From the NCBI GenBank assembly GCA_018267515.1, contig JAFDYJ010000016.1:61933-125932 (forward strand): 64,000 bases of DNA, given 5' to 3'. How positions within the stretch are numbered: the first letter of the stretch is position 1; each line of letters starts with the position of its first letter. The notes beneath the pieces were generated by a model that had not been told where the DNA came from, searched no databases, and saw nothing but the letters and a program-made list of their open reading frames with translations. Of the stretch, positions 35,464 to 45,149 are shown one piece after another. A program made the translations under genes and the position numbers. The DNA comes from Bacteroidota bacterium (lineage in GTDB: Bacteria; Bacteroidota; Bacteroidia; Chitinophagales; Chitinophagaceae).

Positions 35464-36441
35464 ATGGCACTTAATCCAAAACTACATCAGCTACTGGGTC
35501 ATTTGGTACGGAACATGCTTGGCAAAAAAAATGAAGCAGTATTAACCCGCTATGAATATGCCAAAGGTGCAAAAATGCTTCGCCGCAGCATATGGAATGA
35601 GATAAAAAACTTTTTTTTAATGGTTGCAGGTGTTTCATCTGCAGCATTCGGGTTAGAGAGTTTTCTGATTCCCACCGGTTTTATTGACGGGGGTGTTACC
35701 GGTATTTCATTACTGGCCAGCCATGAATCGAAACTATCACTTTCCATTTTTATCATACTAATCAACCTCCCTTTCATTTTCTTAGGCTGGCGTCAAATAG
35801 GGAAAATATTTGCCTTAAAAAGTATTGGTGCTATTGCATTGTTGGCAGCAACCGTCGCATTTGTTCAATTTCCAGTAGTTACCAATGATAAATTATTGGT
35901 TGCGGTATTTGGCGGATTTTTTCTGGGTGCAGGCATTGGACTTACTATCCGGGGTGGTGGAGTGATTGACGGCACTGAAGTACTTGCCATTTTTTTAAGC
36001 CGGAAGAGAAGTTTGTCGGTTGGTGATTTTATTTTGATATTTAATATCCTCATATTTTCAGTAGCTGCCTATTTACTGGACATCTCCAGTGCTCTTTATT
36101 CAGTGCTCACATATATGGCAGCTTCAAAAACAGTTGATTTTATTCTGGAAGGAATTGAGGAATTTACCGGTGTAACCATTATTTCACCCCACAGTTCGGA
36201 AATAGCCGAAATGATAAAAATTAAAATGGGCCGGGGTCTTACAATTTATTCCGGCAAAAAAGGGTTTGGCAAAAGAGGTGAGAAACACGACAACACAGAT
36301 ATCATTTTTACAGTTATCACCCGTTTGGAAATCAGCCATCTGACGAATGAAGTAGAACGAATTGACCCTAATGCTTTTATGGTCATGCAAAGCATAAAAG
36401 ATACACACGGGGGCATGGTAAAAAAGCGACCCTTTAAATAG
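35464..36441 (+). CDS. YitT family membrane protein
   Basis: This 325-residue protein has five or six membrane segments (about residues 45-230). The family sequence GLESFLIPTGFIDGGVTGISLL is split between the first helix and its loop, and GAGIGLTIRGGGVIDGTEVLA is the conserved glycine-rich repeat. The C-terminal cytoplasmic DUF2179 domain contains GVTIISPHSSEIAEMI and RGLTIYSGKKGFG. The transported substrate of YitT proteins is not known. The start at 35464 (MALNPKLHQLLG) leaves out 45 codons that read through the decayed Nif3 copy. Confidence 0.88.
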   Translation: MALNPKLHQLLGHLVRNMLGKKNEAVLTRYEYAKGAKMLRRSIWNEIKNFFLMVAGVSSAAFGLESFLIPTGFIDGGVTGISLLASHESKLSLSIFIILINLPFIFLGWRQIGKIFALKSIGAIALLAATVAFVQFPVVTNDKLLVAVFGGFFLGAGIGLTIRGGGVIDGTEVLAIFLSRKRSLSVGDFILIFNILIFSVAAYLLDISSALYSVLTYMAASKTVDFILEGIEEFTGVTIISPHSSEIAEMIKIKMGRGLTIYSGKKGFGKRGEKHDNTDIIFTVITRLEISHLTNEVERIDPNAFMVMQSIKDTHGGMVKKRPFK

Positions 36442-36559
36442 CTTTTTATTTTTATCAAATCTTTCTTTTCTAATTAGGAAATCCTGTTGTAACTTTTCAG
36501 CCAATTCCCGCCCTTTGGATAATTCATTATCCAGCATTCTACTTTTAAAATTTCTTGCT

Positions 36560-37183
36560 ATGCTGAAAAGAACTCATGGTCGCCTGTTAATAACCTTATT
36601 AGTCATCACAGGCCTGGCAGGTACATTAAATACCTCCTCAATTTCTCATAAAGAAAGAAAATTTGCAATCAACCTATTAAAAGAAAGCAGAACCGGAATA
36701 CTGAAATCAACTGAGGATCTTTCAAATGCTCAACTCAACTTTAAACTCAATTCACAAAATCAGTCTATAAAACAATTTATCTATCAACTTTCTGCACAGG
36801 AAAAAAACCTTTGGGACTTGATGGCTTCTATCATGAAAACCGGACCCAATCCTGAAAAAAGAACTTTAATTACACATTCAGATGATCAACTGGTAGCATG
36901 GATTGGAGCATCTTCCTCCCCACCTATAACTTCAGGTTTCTTTTCAACAAATGATATTTCTTTCAAAACGATAAAAGAAGCTATTAATTTTTTTCAGGAG
37001 CAAAGAACCAACCACATCAAATATTTAAAATTAAGCACTGAAGACCTCAGAGATCATGTAGTCCAAATGCCATTTGGATGGATAGACTGCTATCAGCTCA
37101 CTCTTTTCATCGGCGCACAAAGTAATTGGTATATCAACCAAATAGAAAAACTTAAGTTAAACCCGGATTTCCCTTCCCGGTAA
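36560..37183 (+). CDS. exported DinB-like protein lacking metal ligands
   Basis: This 207-residue protein has a hydrophobic N-terminus (LLITLLVITGLAGTLNTSS), probably a signal peptide or anchor. It then follows the DinB/DinB_2 four-helix pattern: LLKESRTGILKSTEDLSNAQL, SIKQFIYQLSAQEKNLWDLM, and MPFGWIDCYQLTLFIGAQSNWYI. In typical members His residues in the second and last helices bind a metal; here the matching positions are Gln and Tyr (YQLSAQE, GAQSNWYI). It is probably a non-catalytic or differently liganded member. Its role is unknown. Confidence 0.65.
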   Translation: MLKRTHGRLLITLLVITGLAGTLNTSSISHKERKFAINLLKESRTGILKSTEDLSNAQLNFKLNSQNQSIKQFIYQLSAQEKNLWDLMASIMKTGPNPEKRTLITHSDDQLVAWIGASSSPPITSGFFSTNDISFKTIKEAINFFQEQRTNHIKYLKLSTEDLRDHVVQMPFGWIDCYQLTLFIGAQSNWYINQIEKLKLNPDFPSR

Positions 37184-37222
37184 GAATTTGATTTATAGTG
37201 GACTCAAGGTTGAAAAACCTAG

Positions 37223-37256
37223 GCCCCGAATCCTCTCATGGTGAAGGGGCTTTTTT
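37223..37256 (+). terminator. probable terminator of the DinB-like gene
   Basis: GCCCC (37223-37227) pairs with GGGGC (37246-37250) across an 18-base loop, followed directly by TTTTTT. The short stem and long loop make it weaker than the pckA terminator. The position, 40 bases after the stop codon, is right. Confidence 0.5.
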
Positions 37257-37371
37257 GAGACTATTCATCATTTTTGTCAATCTCTTGAATTGGAATTCGC
37301 AATAGTGATAAGTAAAAAAACTATTGTACAGGCTACCTTATAATCATAATTTGCATATTGGAATTATTGTA

Positions 37372-37785
37372 ATGAAGAAAATCTTATCCCTATTAATAAT
37401 AGTATTTTTTCTACAGTTATCCTGTAAGAAAGCAACTGAAGAGGCCCTGCAAGATGCCGTAATTTCTGCTATGATAAGTGGCAAATGGGCTATTACCAGT
37501 TTTACCAATAATGGCTCAGATATTACCTCCAGCTTCAGTGGTTATACTTTTCAATATTACAGCAATAAAACTGTTGATGCCATCAAAAATGGTGCAGTAG
37601 CGGAAACCGGTACCTGGGATGGCAATGCCAGTACAATGACAACCTGGTCAAATTTTCCCGGGGCAGGTTCACCATTGAACCTTATCAACGGAACCTGGCA
37701 TATTGATAACAACAGCTGGACATTTGTTGTCGCTTCACAAACCGGTGGTGGTCAATCAAAAAATATGCGACTCGATAAGCAATAA
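37372..37785 (+). CDS. small lipoprotein, lipocalin-like
   Basis: This 137-residue protein starts MKKILSLLIIVFFLQLSCKK with a clear lipobox (LQLSC, cysteine at residue 18). The mature part alternates short strands (GKWAITSFTNNGSDITSSFSG, YTFQYYSNKTVDAI, GTWDGNASTMTTW). This is the pattern of small Bacteroidota lipocalin-like lipoproteins whose first strand contains GKW. The start at 37372 is preferred over one 16 codons upstream because it puts the signal peptide first. The function is unknown. Confidence 0.75.
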   Translation: MKKILSLLIIVFFLQLSCKKATEEALQDAVISAMISGKWAITSFTNNGSDITSSFSGYTFQYYSNKTVDAIKNGAVAETGTWDGNASTMTTWSNFPGAGSPLNLINGTWHIDNNSWTFVVASQTGGGQSKNMRLDKQ

Positions 37786-37942
37786 AATCAGTTCAAAAAC
37801 CGTATTAAACGTTTTAATCCTGAGTCCGTCTTAACCCCATAAAAAACCAAAAATGTTCACTGATTTCCGGAAAAAATACAATTGCCTTTTCAGGTGTATT
37901 CCGGAATACTAAAAATTTTCATATTCAGAGACCACAAATCGC

Positions 37943-40900
37943 ATGTTTTTGAGAAAAGAAAACCAAAATATTCTTATAAAATTCGTAACCTTATTTATTT
38001 CAGTTTACCTGGTTCATTCATTTTCAGCATTAGCACAAAGTCCGTCAGCAAATTTCACAGCCTCACCGGTAGCAGGATGCTCACCGTTACTCGTTAATTT
38101 CCAGGATCAATCTCTGGGCAACCCGGTTTCCTGGAAATGGGATTTCGGAAACGGAAATACATCGTCACTTCAAAACCCCTCTGCCAGTTATTTTACTCCT
38201 GGTCAGTACACAGTAAAACTTACAGTATCTAATGCAAGTGGAAATAATACATTAACGAGATCTCAATTCATCACCGTTTATGAAACACCAACAGTCAGAT
38301 TTACCGCCAATAACACTACAGGATGTTTCCCATTGCGAGTGCAGTTCTCTGATCAATCTACTGCCGGATCGGGGAATAGCAATGTAAGCTGGTTTTGGGA
38401 CTTTGGTAATGGCCAAACCTCTATAGTGCAAAACCCGTTGGTAAGCTATACATCAGCCGGTACTTTTACAGTTACCTTGAAAGTAACCAATGATAAGGGA
38501 TGCAGCAAGGTTTTGAGTATTCCGAATCTCATAACTACTACCCCGGGAGTCCGTTCAGTTTTTACAAATACACTGGCCAATGTTTGTAGTCCACCTGCTG
38601 ATATTACTTTTACCAATAGTTCAACCGGCCCTGGCTTATTATCATGGTTTTGGGATTTTGGTGACGGGAATACATCTACCCAACAAAACCCACTTCATAC
38701 ATACAATACATCCGGCAATTATACAGTAACATTAGCTACTACAAGCTCAAGTGGTTGTAGTGACACAGCTCGTTCGGCAGTTCCTCTTGCTATTGGAGGT
38801 ATCTCCACCTTGTTTAACTCTCCTGATACTGTTTGTGCTAATTCAGTCGTAAATTTTACAAATACATCTGTACCGGCTCCAGTTAGTTCTAATTGGAATT
38901 TCGGTGATGGCGGCACTTCTACATTGATAAATCCTACACATACTTATTTATCAGCCGGAACCTATTCTATTAGATTGTATAACCGCTATTCTAATTGCCT
39001 GGATTCGGTACAGAAGAACATAGTGGTAAATCCTTTACCCATTCCCGATTTTAGTGCTCCTGCTACAATAAGCTGCCAGCCTCCATTTACAGTTAATTTT
39101 CAGGATCTGTCATCATCCGGTACTGTAAGCTGGTTATGGGATTTTGGTGATAGTAGCACCTCCACACAACAAAACCCGGTTCATACTTATACAAATTACG
39201 GTAGTTATAATGTAACCCTGGTTGTAACAAATTCATTCGGATGTACAGATACGATTATTAAAAATAATTTTATCGAAATAAGAAGAGCAACAATCAGGAT
39301 TCCTTCTTTGCCTACTCATGGTTGTATTCCATTCACAATTTCACCGGTTGCCAATATAACTGCATTAGATCTTGTCACCTCTTATTTGTGGGACTTCGGT
39401 GATGGAGCAACCTCAAATTCCGCAACTCCAACTCATACTTATACGGTCCAGGGAACATACAATGTATCATTGATCATAACTACCAGTACCGGATGTACTG
39501 ACACGCTTTTAATAAATAATGCTGTAAGAGTCGGAACCAATCCCTTTGTTGACTTTACTGCTACACCCACAACTATTTGTGCTCTACAGGCAGTGCAATT
39601 TTCAGATTTATCTACTCCTGCAGATCAATGGCAATGGAGCTTTGGCGATGGTGCTACTTCCACAACGAGGAATCCCAGGCATGTTTATGATCTACCCGGT
39701 AATTATACAGTTACATTAGTTGCCAGCAATAACGGGTGCCCGGGTACTATGGTCAAAAGTAATTTTATTACAGTACTTCCGCCTGTAGCCCGTTTCAATT
39801 TTACTGCCAGTTGCCCAATCAGAACGCAATTCACTTTTACTGATCAATCAATCGGGCCGGTTTCCTGGCTTTGGGATTTTGGTGATGGAAGTCCCACGTC
39901 TTCTCTGCAAAATCCTGTTCATAACTTTCCTGCATTAGGAGTTTATACCGTATCGTTGACAGTAACAAACGGATCTTGTTCAAACACATTAAGACGTACT
40001 GTATTTGCCATAGATGAAAGCCCTGATTTCATCAGCCCGGTAACCACCGGATGCAAACCTTTTGCAGCTACTTTTAGTACGACGAATGTGACACCGAACT
40101 ATATTGCAAGTCACATCTGGGAATTCGGCGACGGTGCTTCAGCCATTAATTCGCTTTCGGGAGTTATTAATCATACCTATACCAGTTCAGGCACCTATAC
40201 AGTAAGACTTATAACAGTGGACATTAACGGATGCAGGGACACTGCAATTAAAACAAACTATGTTAGAGTTAATGGTCCAAGAACAAATTTTTCGGCAACA
40301 AATGCTTCCGGCTGCATAGGCCTTACAACAATCTTTAATGATTTGTCCACTACTGACGGCGTAAATAATATTGTAAGCTGGCAATGGGACTTTGGTGATA
40401 GTACTATCCAGACATTTAATAGTCCGCCTTTTCAGCATACCTACACTACTCCTGATACATTTTCAGTCAAACTTAAAATTACAGATGCTGCAGGTTGTAC
40501 CGATAGCATGACCCGCACAAACCTTGTTGTTGCTACTGCACCCAAAGCTATATTCACTTCCAGGGATACACTGACTTGTCCCGGTGCTTCCGTTTCATTT
40601 CAAAATGTATCACAGTCCACCCTTCCTGTCAACAGTTTCTGGGATTTCGGTGATGGCACAACTGTCAATACTATCGGCCTGGCCCCGGTTTCTCATATTT
40701 ATTCACTTCCTGGAGACTATACGGTAACATTAAAAATTACAGATCCTGCAGGCTGTTCTGATTCTCTATCCAAAAATCTTTACGTTCACGTGGAATATCC
40801 ATCCGCAAGCTTTACGGTTAGTGATACAATGAGTTCCTGTATTCCGTTAGAGGCTCATTTCACTAATACATCCACCTACTATTCTTCTTTGTATTGGGAT

Positions 40901-42325
40901 TTCAATCCGGGGAACTCTTCTCTTGCCAATCCAGTTCACTATTATTCATTACCGGGAACCTATACCGCTACACTAATTGCAACCAGCCGGGGAAATTGTA
41001 AGGATACTGCTTACCAGACAATCACAGTATTTGACACCACGGGTGCTTATATTGATTATTCGGCTGCAGGCGGCTGTAACCCTTTAACGGTAGATTTCGC
41101 AGCTTACGTTTCTGGGAGCTACGACTTTCTATGGGATTTTGGTGACGGCACTTTCCTGGCAACAAGTTCACCATCTGCAAGACATGTCTATACCACATTT
41201 GGAAATTTTTTACCCAGGGTTATCCTGACAGATCCAACGGGATGCCTGATTCCTGTTTCCGGTATAGACACCATTCATATTATTGGAGCTAATGCAAAAT
41301 TTGGTCTTGATAAAAATCTTTTATGCGATAGCGGAATAATTAATTTTACTGATTCCACAACTTTTAATGACCCGGTTATAAGTTACAATTGGACTTTTGG
41401 AGATGGTGGAAGTTCATCAGTTCAGAATCCGGTTCATCAGTATAATTCTCCCGGCAATTATACAGTAACATTAACTGTTCAAACCCAAAGTGGTTGCAGT
41501 GATATTGCTACCATGACGAATGCAGTAAAAGTGGTGCAAAGTCCGTCTATTGCAATAACAGGCGATACATCAGCCTGTGTATTTTCACCATTGCTTCAAT
41601 CCGGAGTCTTTAATTTTCCGGATACCTCTGTAGTCACCTGGCAATGGAGCTTTCCAAATGGAACTAATTCCAATTTGCAGAATCCTCCTGCACAAACGTA
41701 CATCAAAGATGGAAACTTTATCGTATCTGCAATAGCAACAAACAGCAGCGGCTGTAAGGACACTGCTCTGCAAAATATTACTATTTATCCCTTACCTACC
41801 GTAAACATGCCGGGAACAATGACAATACAAAATGGTTTTCCCGCTATCATTCCTGCCACTTATTCTTCTAATACAATTAATTGGTCCTGGATGCCATCAT
41901 TAGGTTTGAGTTGTGTTGATTGTCCACAACCTGTAGCAAGTCCAAAATTCAACACCGACTACACCGTTTCTTTTATTGACTCAAATGGATGCATAAATTC
42001 CGGTCTTATTCACATTATCGTTATCTGTAAGAATGCCAATCTGTTTATGCCCAATACTTTTTCTCCCAATGGTGATGGAAGTAATGATGTCTTTTATCCG
42101 AGAGGAAAAGGACTTGACCGGGTGAAGACGCTTCGGATTTTTGATCGTTGGGGTGAAGTGGTTTTCGAGCAAAATAATTTCCCGGTCAATAATGCTTTAT
42201 ACGGTTGGGACGGGACTTTCAAAGGGAAAAAGCCTCAGGCGGGAGTTTATATTTACCAGGTGGAAGTGTATTGTGATAATGGCGATATAATAAAGTTGGG
42301 TGGAAATGTAGCATTGATACTTTAA
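37943..42325 (+). CDS. giant PKD-repeat surface protein with type IX secretion tail (CHU_C)
   Basis: This 1460-residue protein has a signal peptide ending SALAQSPSA. About 15 tandem PKD-type domains follow, each marked by WxFGDG or a close variant (for example SWFWDFGDGNTS, DFLWDFGDGTF, SYNWTFGDGGSS) and a later Y-x-V-x-L strand. The final about 90 residues (FMPNTFSPNGDGSNDVF, LRIFDRWGEVVFEQNNF, GWDGTFKGKKPQAGVYIYQ) are the gliding-motility-associated C-terminal domain CHU_C, a type B T9SS signal. It is likely an adhesin or surface filament. The PorP/SprF gene 9 bases downstream is its probable secretion or anchoring partner. Confidence 0.92.
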   Translation: MFLRKENQNILIKFVTLFISVYLVHSFSALAQSPSANFTASPVAGCSPLLVNFQDQSLGNPVSWKWDFGNGNTSSLQNPSASYFTPGQYTVKLTVSNASGNNTLTRSQFITVYETPTVRFTANNTTGCFPLRVQFSDQSTAGSGNSNVSWFWDFGNGQTSIVQNPLVSYTSAGTFTVTLKVTNDKGCSKVLSIPNLITTTPGVRSVFTNTLANVCSPPADITFTNSSTGPGLLSWFWDFGDGNTSTQQNPLHTYNTSGNYTVTLATTSSSGCSDTARSAVPLAIGGISTLFNSPDTVCANSVVNFTNTSVPAPVSSNWNFGDGGTSTLINPTHTYLSAGTYSIRLYNRYSNCLDSVQKNIVVNPLPIPDFSAPATISCQPPFTVNFQDLSSSGTVSWLWDFGDSSTSTQQNPVHTYTNYGSYNVTLVVTNSFGCTDTIIKNNFIEIRRATIRIPSLPTHGCIPFTISPVANITALDLVTSYLWDFGDGATSNSATPTHTYTVQGTYNVSLIITTSTGCTDTLLINNAVRVGTNPFVDFTATPTTICALQAVQFSDLSTPADQWQWSFGDGATSTTRNPRHVYDLPGNYTVTLVASNNGCPGTMVKSNFITVLPPVARFNFTASCPIRTQFTFTDQSIGPVSWLWDFGDGSPTSSLQNPVHNFPALGVYTVSLTVTNGSCSNTLRRTVFAIDESPDFISPVTTGCKPFAATFSTTNVTPNYIASHIWEFGDGASAINSLSGVINHTYTSSGTYTVRLITVDINGCRDTAIKTNYVRVNGPRTNFSATNASGCIGLTTIFNDLSTTDGVNNIVSWQWDFGDSTIQTFNSPPFQHTYTTPDTFSVKLKITDAAGCTDSMTRTNLVVATAPKAIFTSRDTLTCPGASVSFQNVSQSTLPVNSFWDFGDGTTVNTIGLAPVSHIYSLPGDYTVTLKITDPAGCSDSLSKNLYVHVEYPSASFTVSDTMSSCIPLEAHFTNTSTYYSSLYWDFNPGNSSLANPVHYYSLPGTYTATLIATSRGNCKDTAYQTITVFDTTGAYIDYSAAGGCNPLTVDFAAYVSGSYDFLWDFGDGTFLATSSPSARHVYTTFGNFLPRVILTDPTGCLIPVSGIDTIHIIGANAKFGLDKNLLCDSGIINFTDSTTFNDPVISYNWTFGDGGSSSVQNPVHQYNSPGNYTVTLTVQTQSGCSDIATMTNAVKVVQSPSIAITGDTSACVFSPLLQSGVFNFPDTSVVTWQWSFPNGTNSNLQNPPAQTYIKDGNFIVSAIATNSSGCKDTALQNITIYPLPTVNMPGTMTIQNGFPAIIPATYSSNTINWSWMPSLGLSCVDCPQPVASPKFNTDYTVSFIDSNGCINSGLIHIIVICKNANLFMPNTFSPNGDGSNDVFYPRGKGLDRVKTLRIFDRWGEVVFEQNNFPVNNALYGWDGTFKGKKPQAGVYIYQVEVYCDNGDIIKLGGNVALIL

Positions 42326-42334
42326 AAAATTGAA

Positions 42335-43357
42335 ATGCATTTTTTTAGAAAAATAAGATTCATTGCTTTGCTGCTTCTCTGGCAAACAGGAAGTGAATTT
42401 TCAATTGCTCAGGATATACATTTTTCACAGTTCTTTGAAACACCTCTCCTGAGAAATCCTTCGCTAGCCGGAATCTACACCGGTGATATAAGAGTGCAGG
42501 CTGTTTACAGAGATCAGTGGAACAGTGTGACCAATGCCTACCGGACCGGATCTGTAAACGGAGAGTATAAAATGCCCGTTGGAAAATCAAATGATTTTTT
42601 AACCACCGGCCTGCAAATTTTATACGATCGTGCCGGAACAATAGGATGGACAACAACACAAATACTTCCTGTACTTAACTATCACAAATCGCTGAGCGAT
42701 GAACAAAACCGATACTTGTCACTTGGTTTCATGGGTGGGTGGGTACAACAATATTTCGACCGGTCAAAAATGACAACTAATAGTACATACGATGGTTTGG
42801 GAGATGGAGAATCGCTTCAGCAAGCCAACTTTTCCTATATTGATGGCAGTGTAGGGATGAGTTATAATTCATCCTTAAATGACAACCCCAATAATAATTT
42901 TTTTATTGGAGCTGCTTACCACCACTTTAATCACCCAAAAAATTCTTTTTACCGGAATGCTAACATACAACTCCCTTCTAAATGGGTCTTTTCAACAGGC
43001 TTTAAATTTGAGGTAACAGAGTATAGCTACTTTAATATCCAGGCAGATTATTCGATGCAAAGCGGTTCAACCGAAGCAGTAGCCGGAGCAATGTATGGCT
43101 TAAAATTCGGGGTTGATGCAGATCATCCAAACTATGCCATCAATGGAGGAGCATTTTTGAGATGGAATGATGCCCTGATACCTGTTATAAAAATTGACTA
43201 CTCCCCATTTTCTGTAGTCTTAAGTTATGATGTCAATATTTCCCCGCTTAAGACCTCCAGTTACGGTCGTGGAGGATTTGAAATGTCGGTTTCCTATATG
43301 GGATTTTTAAACAGATTCAAATCAACACAAAATTCAACTCTTTGTCCCAGGTTTTAG
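42335..43357 (+). CDS. PorP/SprF family type IX secretion outer-membrane protein
   Basis: This 340-residue beta-barrel protein has a signal peptide ending SIAQD. The N-terminal family signature is complete: DIHFSQFFETPLLRNPSLAGI, then DIRVQAVYRDQWNSV. The remainder alternates amphipathic strands and ends with VSYMGFLNRF. SprF-type proteins act with large T9SS cargo carrying CHU_C domains and are typically encoded next to their cargo, as here. The 9-base gap to the PKD gene argues for one operon. Confidence 0.93.
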   Translation: MHFFRKIRFIALLLLWQTGSEFSIAQDIHFSQFFETPLLRNPSLAGIYTGDIRVQAVYRDQWNSVTNAYRTGSVNGEYKMPVGKSNDFLTTGLQILYDRAGTIGWTTTQILPVLNYHKSLSDEQNRYLSLGFMGGWVQQYFDRSKMTTNSTYDGLGDGESLQQANFSYIDGSVGMSYNSSLNDNPNNNFFIGAAYHHFNHPKNSFYRNANIQLPSKWVFSTGFKFEVTEYSYFNIQADYSMQSGSTEAVAGAMYGLKFGVDADHPNYAINGGAFLRWNDALIPVIKIDYSPFSVVLSYDVNISPLKTSSYGRGGFEMSVSYMGFLNRFKSTQNSTLCPRF

Positions 43358-43360
43358 GCA

Positions 43361-43969
43361 TCATAAATCGTCCGGATTATTCAATCTGAAAATAACAGCT
43401 GCAAGTGCAGCGCCTCCCAAACCTGCTACGATGTATAACCATATATGTGTCCAGCAGAATGAACCTTGCAAACTAAGACCCGCAGCCACAGCAGGATTAT
43501 ACGCCCCACCGGAGTATCTGCCTATTACTAAAGCCATGGCCAATACCGTACCCCCGATAGCAAGCCCATAATAACTATTTCCCGAAGTTGCCTTTGCAAA
43601 AGCTGCATTCAATACTACATAGGCAAGGGCAAATGTGCCTAAAAATTCTGCCGCAAAGGCTTTTAATATCCCATCATCCGGGATAACACAATCACCACCG
43701 GATTTAACATCAAAGACATATCCTACAATCAGAGCCGCAATAAAAGCACCTGCAATTTGAGAAATCCAGTACGGTATCACTTCTTTGGCGCCAATCTTTC
43801 CTCTTATTAATACTGCCAGTGTTATTGCCGGGTTATAATGTGCTCCGGAAATATGACCTCCTGCATATACCATTATAATTAAGGCTAATGAAGCTCCTAC
43901 TCCGCCGCCTAAGATGGCTCCCATTACAAGAAAAAGTGTTCCGATCAGTTCTGTTATATATCTTCTCAT
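43361..43969 (-). CDS. aquaporin family (MIP) channel with altered second NPA
   Basis: This 202-residue protein has six membrane segments in two inverted halves. The first NPA loop is intact (SGAHYNPAITLAVLIRG) and the second reads SGGAYNPAVAAGLSL. In AqpZ and GlpF the second NPA is followed by Arg, part of the selectivity filter; here it is Val. The protein is also somewhat shorter than usual. Transport of water, glycerol or another small solute cannot be decided. It converges with the PorP/SprF gene with a 3-base gap. Confidence 0.88.
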   Translation of the reverse strand: MRRYITELIGTLFLVMGAILGGGVGASLALIIMVYAGGHISGAHYNPAITLAVLIRGKIGAKEVIPYWISQIAGAFIAALIVGYVFDVKSGGDCVIPDDGILKAFAAEFLGTFALAYVVLNAAFAKATSGNSYYGLAIGGTVLAMALVIGRYSGGAYNPAVAAGLSLQGSFCWTHIWLYIVAGLGGAALAAVIFRLNNPDDL

Positions 43970-44384
43970 AAAGTGGTTTTTAAAAAAAACAGGAAAGTTT
44001 TTGAGAATGACTCCCCGCTATTATTGAAGATAAAATAAAGAGAGTAAATCATAAATGTATTTTATTCACATTGAAAAGAAATCCAGCCCGTTACTATTTT
44101 AAACATTTTATAAAAACCCTCAGCTTTTTAAAACTGAACACTCCTGCAATCCTGAATTTTTCTCAGGGCCTCTCAGATATTTATTTAAAGGAAAACTATT
44201 TAGCTACCCGAATTCATAATTGCAGAATCATTGAAATACAAAATTCCAGAATATGTTATATTTCAATCGCTTACTTGACAAACACTATATAAATTATTCA
44301 GATAATCATTATAAGCAATATATATTTATTGTTTATTAATAAATATTTATTATTTTTAAGGAATCAATATAAATTTTACTAACA
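43970..44384. other. 415-base AT-rich region upstream of the DUF2975 gene
   Basis: No convincing gene is present. A plus-strand frame of 73 codons (44071-44292) has no promoter or family features. The last 60 bases are almost purely A and T and contain the promoter at 44329-44358. Confidence 0.5.
44329..44358 (+). promoter_or_regulatory. promoter of the DUF2975/HTH pair
   Basis: TTG (44329-44331) is followed after 19 bases by TATTTTTA (44351-44358), one base from TAnnTTTG. The start codon at 44385 lies 26 bases further on. AT-rich palindromic sequence (TATTTATT, AATAAATA) overlaps it and could bind the regulator encoded downstream. Confidence 0.5.
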
Positions 44385-44921
44385 ATGTCAAAAACAACAA
44401 ACATCGTATTTTGGGTCTTATATGCTGTGGCTTGGCTCATTTTTGTAGGCCTATCTATTGAAGCAGGTGGCTTAATAGTAAATTTCTTTTTCAGTCTTTA
44501 CAAACCTGAATTCATCCCAAATCTTTATCAAAAGTTGGACTTAATTCAAATGTATCAAGACAGCAAACTTGCTTTTTTCGGTATCTATAGCTTTATTCTA
44601 ATCATTTCAATTTTAAAAGCTTGCTTGTTTTATTTAGTCATTAGGCTTATGCACAAAATGGATTTGAAAAAACCATTCAGCACTTTTGTTGCCAGGCAAA
44701 TTACCCTACTTGGTTATTTCACCCTTGTAATTGGACTGTTAAGTTACATAGCCAGACAGTTAGTTAAAAATTTAATGCATCACGGTTTTGTTCCCGATAA
44801 CTTAATCTCATTTTGGGAAGACAGCCAGGCCTTTATTTTAATGGGAGCTGTAATTTATATTATTGCAACTATTTTTAAAAAGGGTGTAGATATTCAACAC
44901 GAAAACGATTTAACTGTATAA
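44385..44921 (+). CDS. DUF2975 membrane protein
   Basis: This 178-residue protein has four membrane helices: VFWVLYAVAWLIFVGLSIE, FFGIYSFILIISILKACLFYLV, LLGYFTLVIGLLSYIA and AFILMGAVIYIIATIF. The loop KMDLKKPFSTFVARQITLLG is typical of the DUF2975 family. Members usually sit next to a small Cro/CI-like regulator, as here, and the stop is 3 bases from that gene. The pair resembles the YoaS-YozG arrangement of Bacillus. The role is unknown. Confidence 0.88.
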   Translation: MSKTTNIVFWVLYAVAWLIFVGLSIEAGGLIVNFFFSLYKPEFIPNLYQKLDLIQMYQDSKLAFFGIYSFILIISILKACLFYLVIRLMHKMDLKKPFSTFVARQITLLGYFTLVIGLLSYIARQLVKNLMHHGFVPDNLISFWEDSQAFILMGAVIYIIATIFKKGVDIQHENDLTV

Positions 44922-44924
44922 GCC

Positions 44925-45149
44925 ATGCCAATCATTGTAAACTTAGATGTGATGATGGCGAAGCGAAAAATGTCGCTTAATGAGCTGTCAGAGAAAGTGG
45001 ATTTAACTCTTTCCAATTTGTCTATTTTAAAAACGGGAAAAGCAAAAGCCATTCGCTTTAGCACCCTGAATGCCATTTGTAAAGTCCTGAATTGCCAACC
45101 GGGAGATATCCTTGAATTTATGCCCGATTCAGAAAACAATGAACAATGA
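44925..45149 (+). CDS. small Cro/CI-type HTH regulator (YozG-like)
   Basis: This 74-residue protein is almost entirely one HTH_3-type domain: MMAKRKMSLNELSEKVDLTLSNL with recognition helix SNLSILKTGKAKAIRF, then LNAICKVLNCQPGDILEF. The KTGKAKAIRFSTL segment marks the YozG subgroup. It is translationally coupled to the DUF2975 gene and probably controls the pair's own expression. Confidence 0.92.
   Translation: MPIIVNLDVMMAKRKMSLNELSEKVDLTLSNLSILKTGKAKAIRFSTLNAICKVLNCQPGDILEFMPDSENNEQ

Noticed and set aside
38041..42000. Repeats that might suggest a CRISPR-like or satellite array
   Set aside because: The repetition is at protein level (PKD domains), with divergent DNA and a continuous reading frame.
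44071..44292. 73-codon plus-strand frame before the DUF2975 gene
   Set aside because: It has a poor start context, low-complexity AT-rich codons and no recognisable features.
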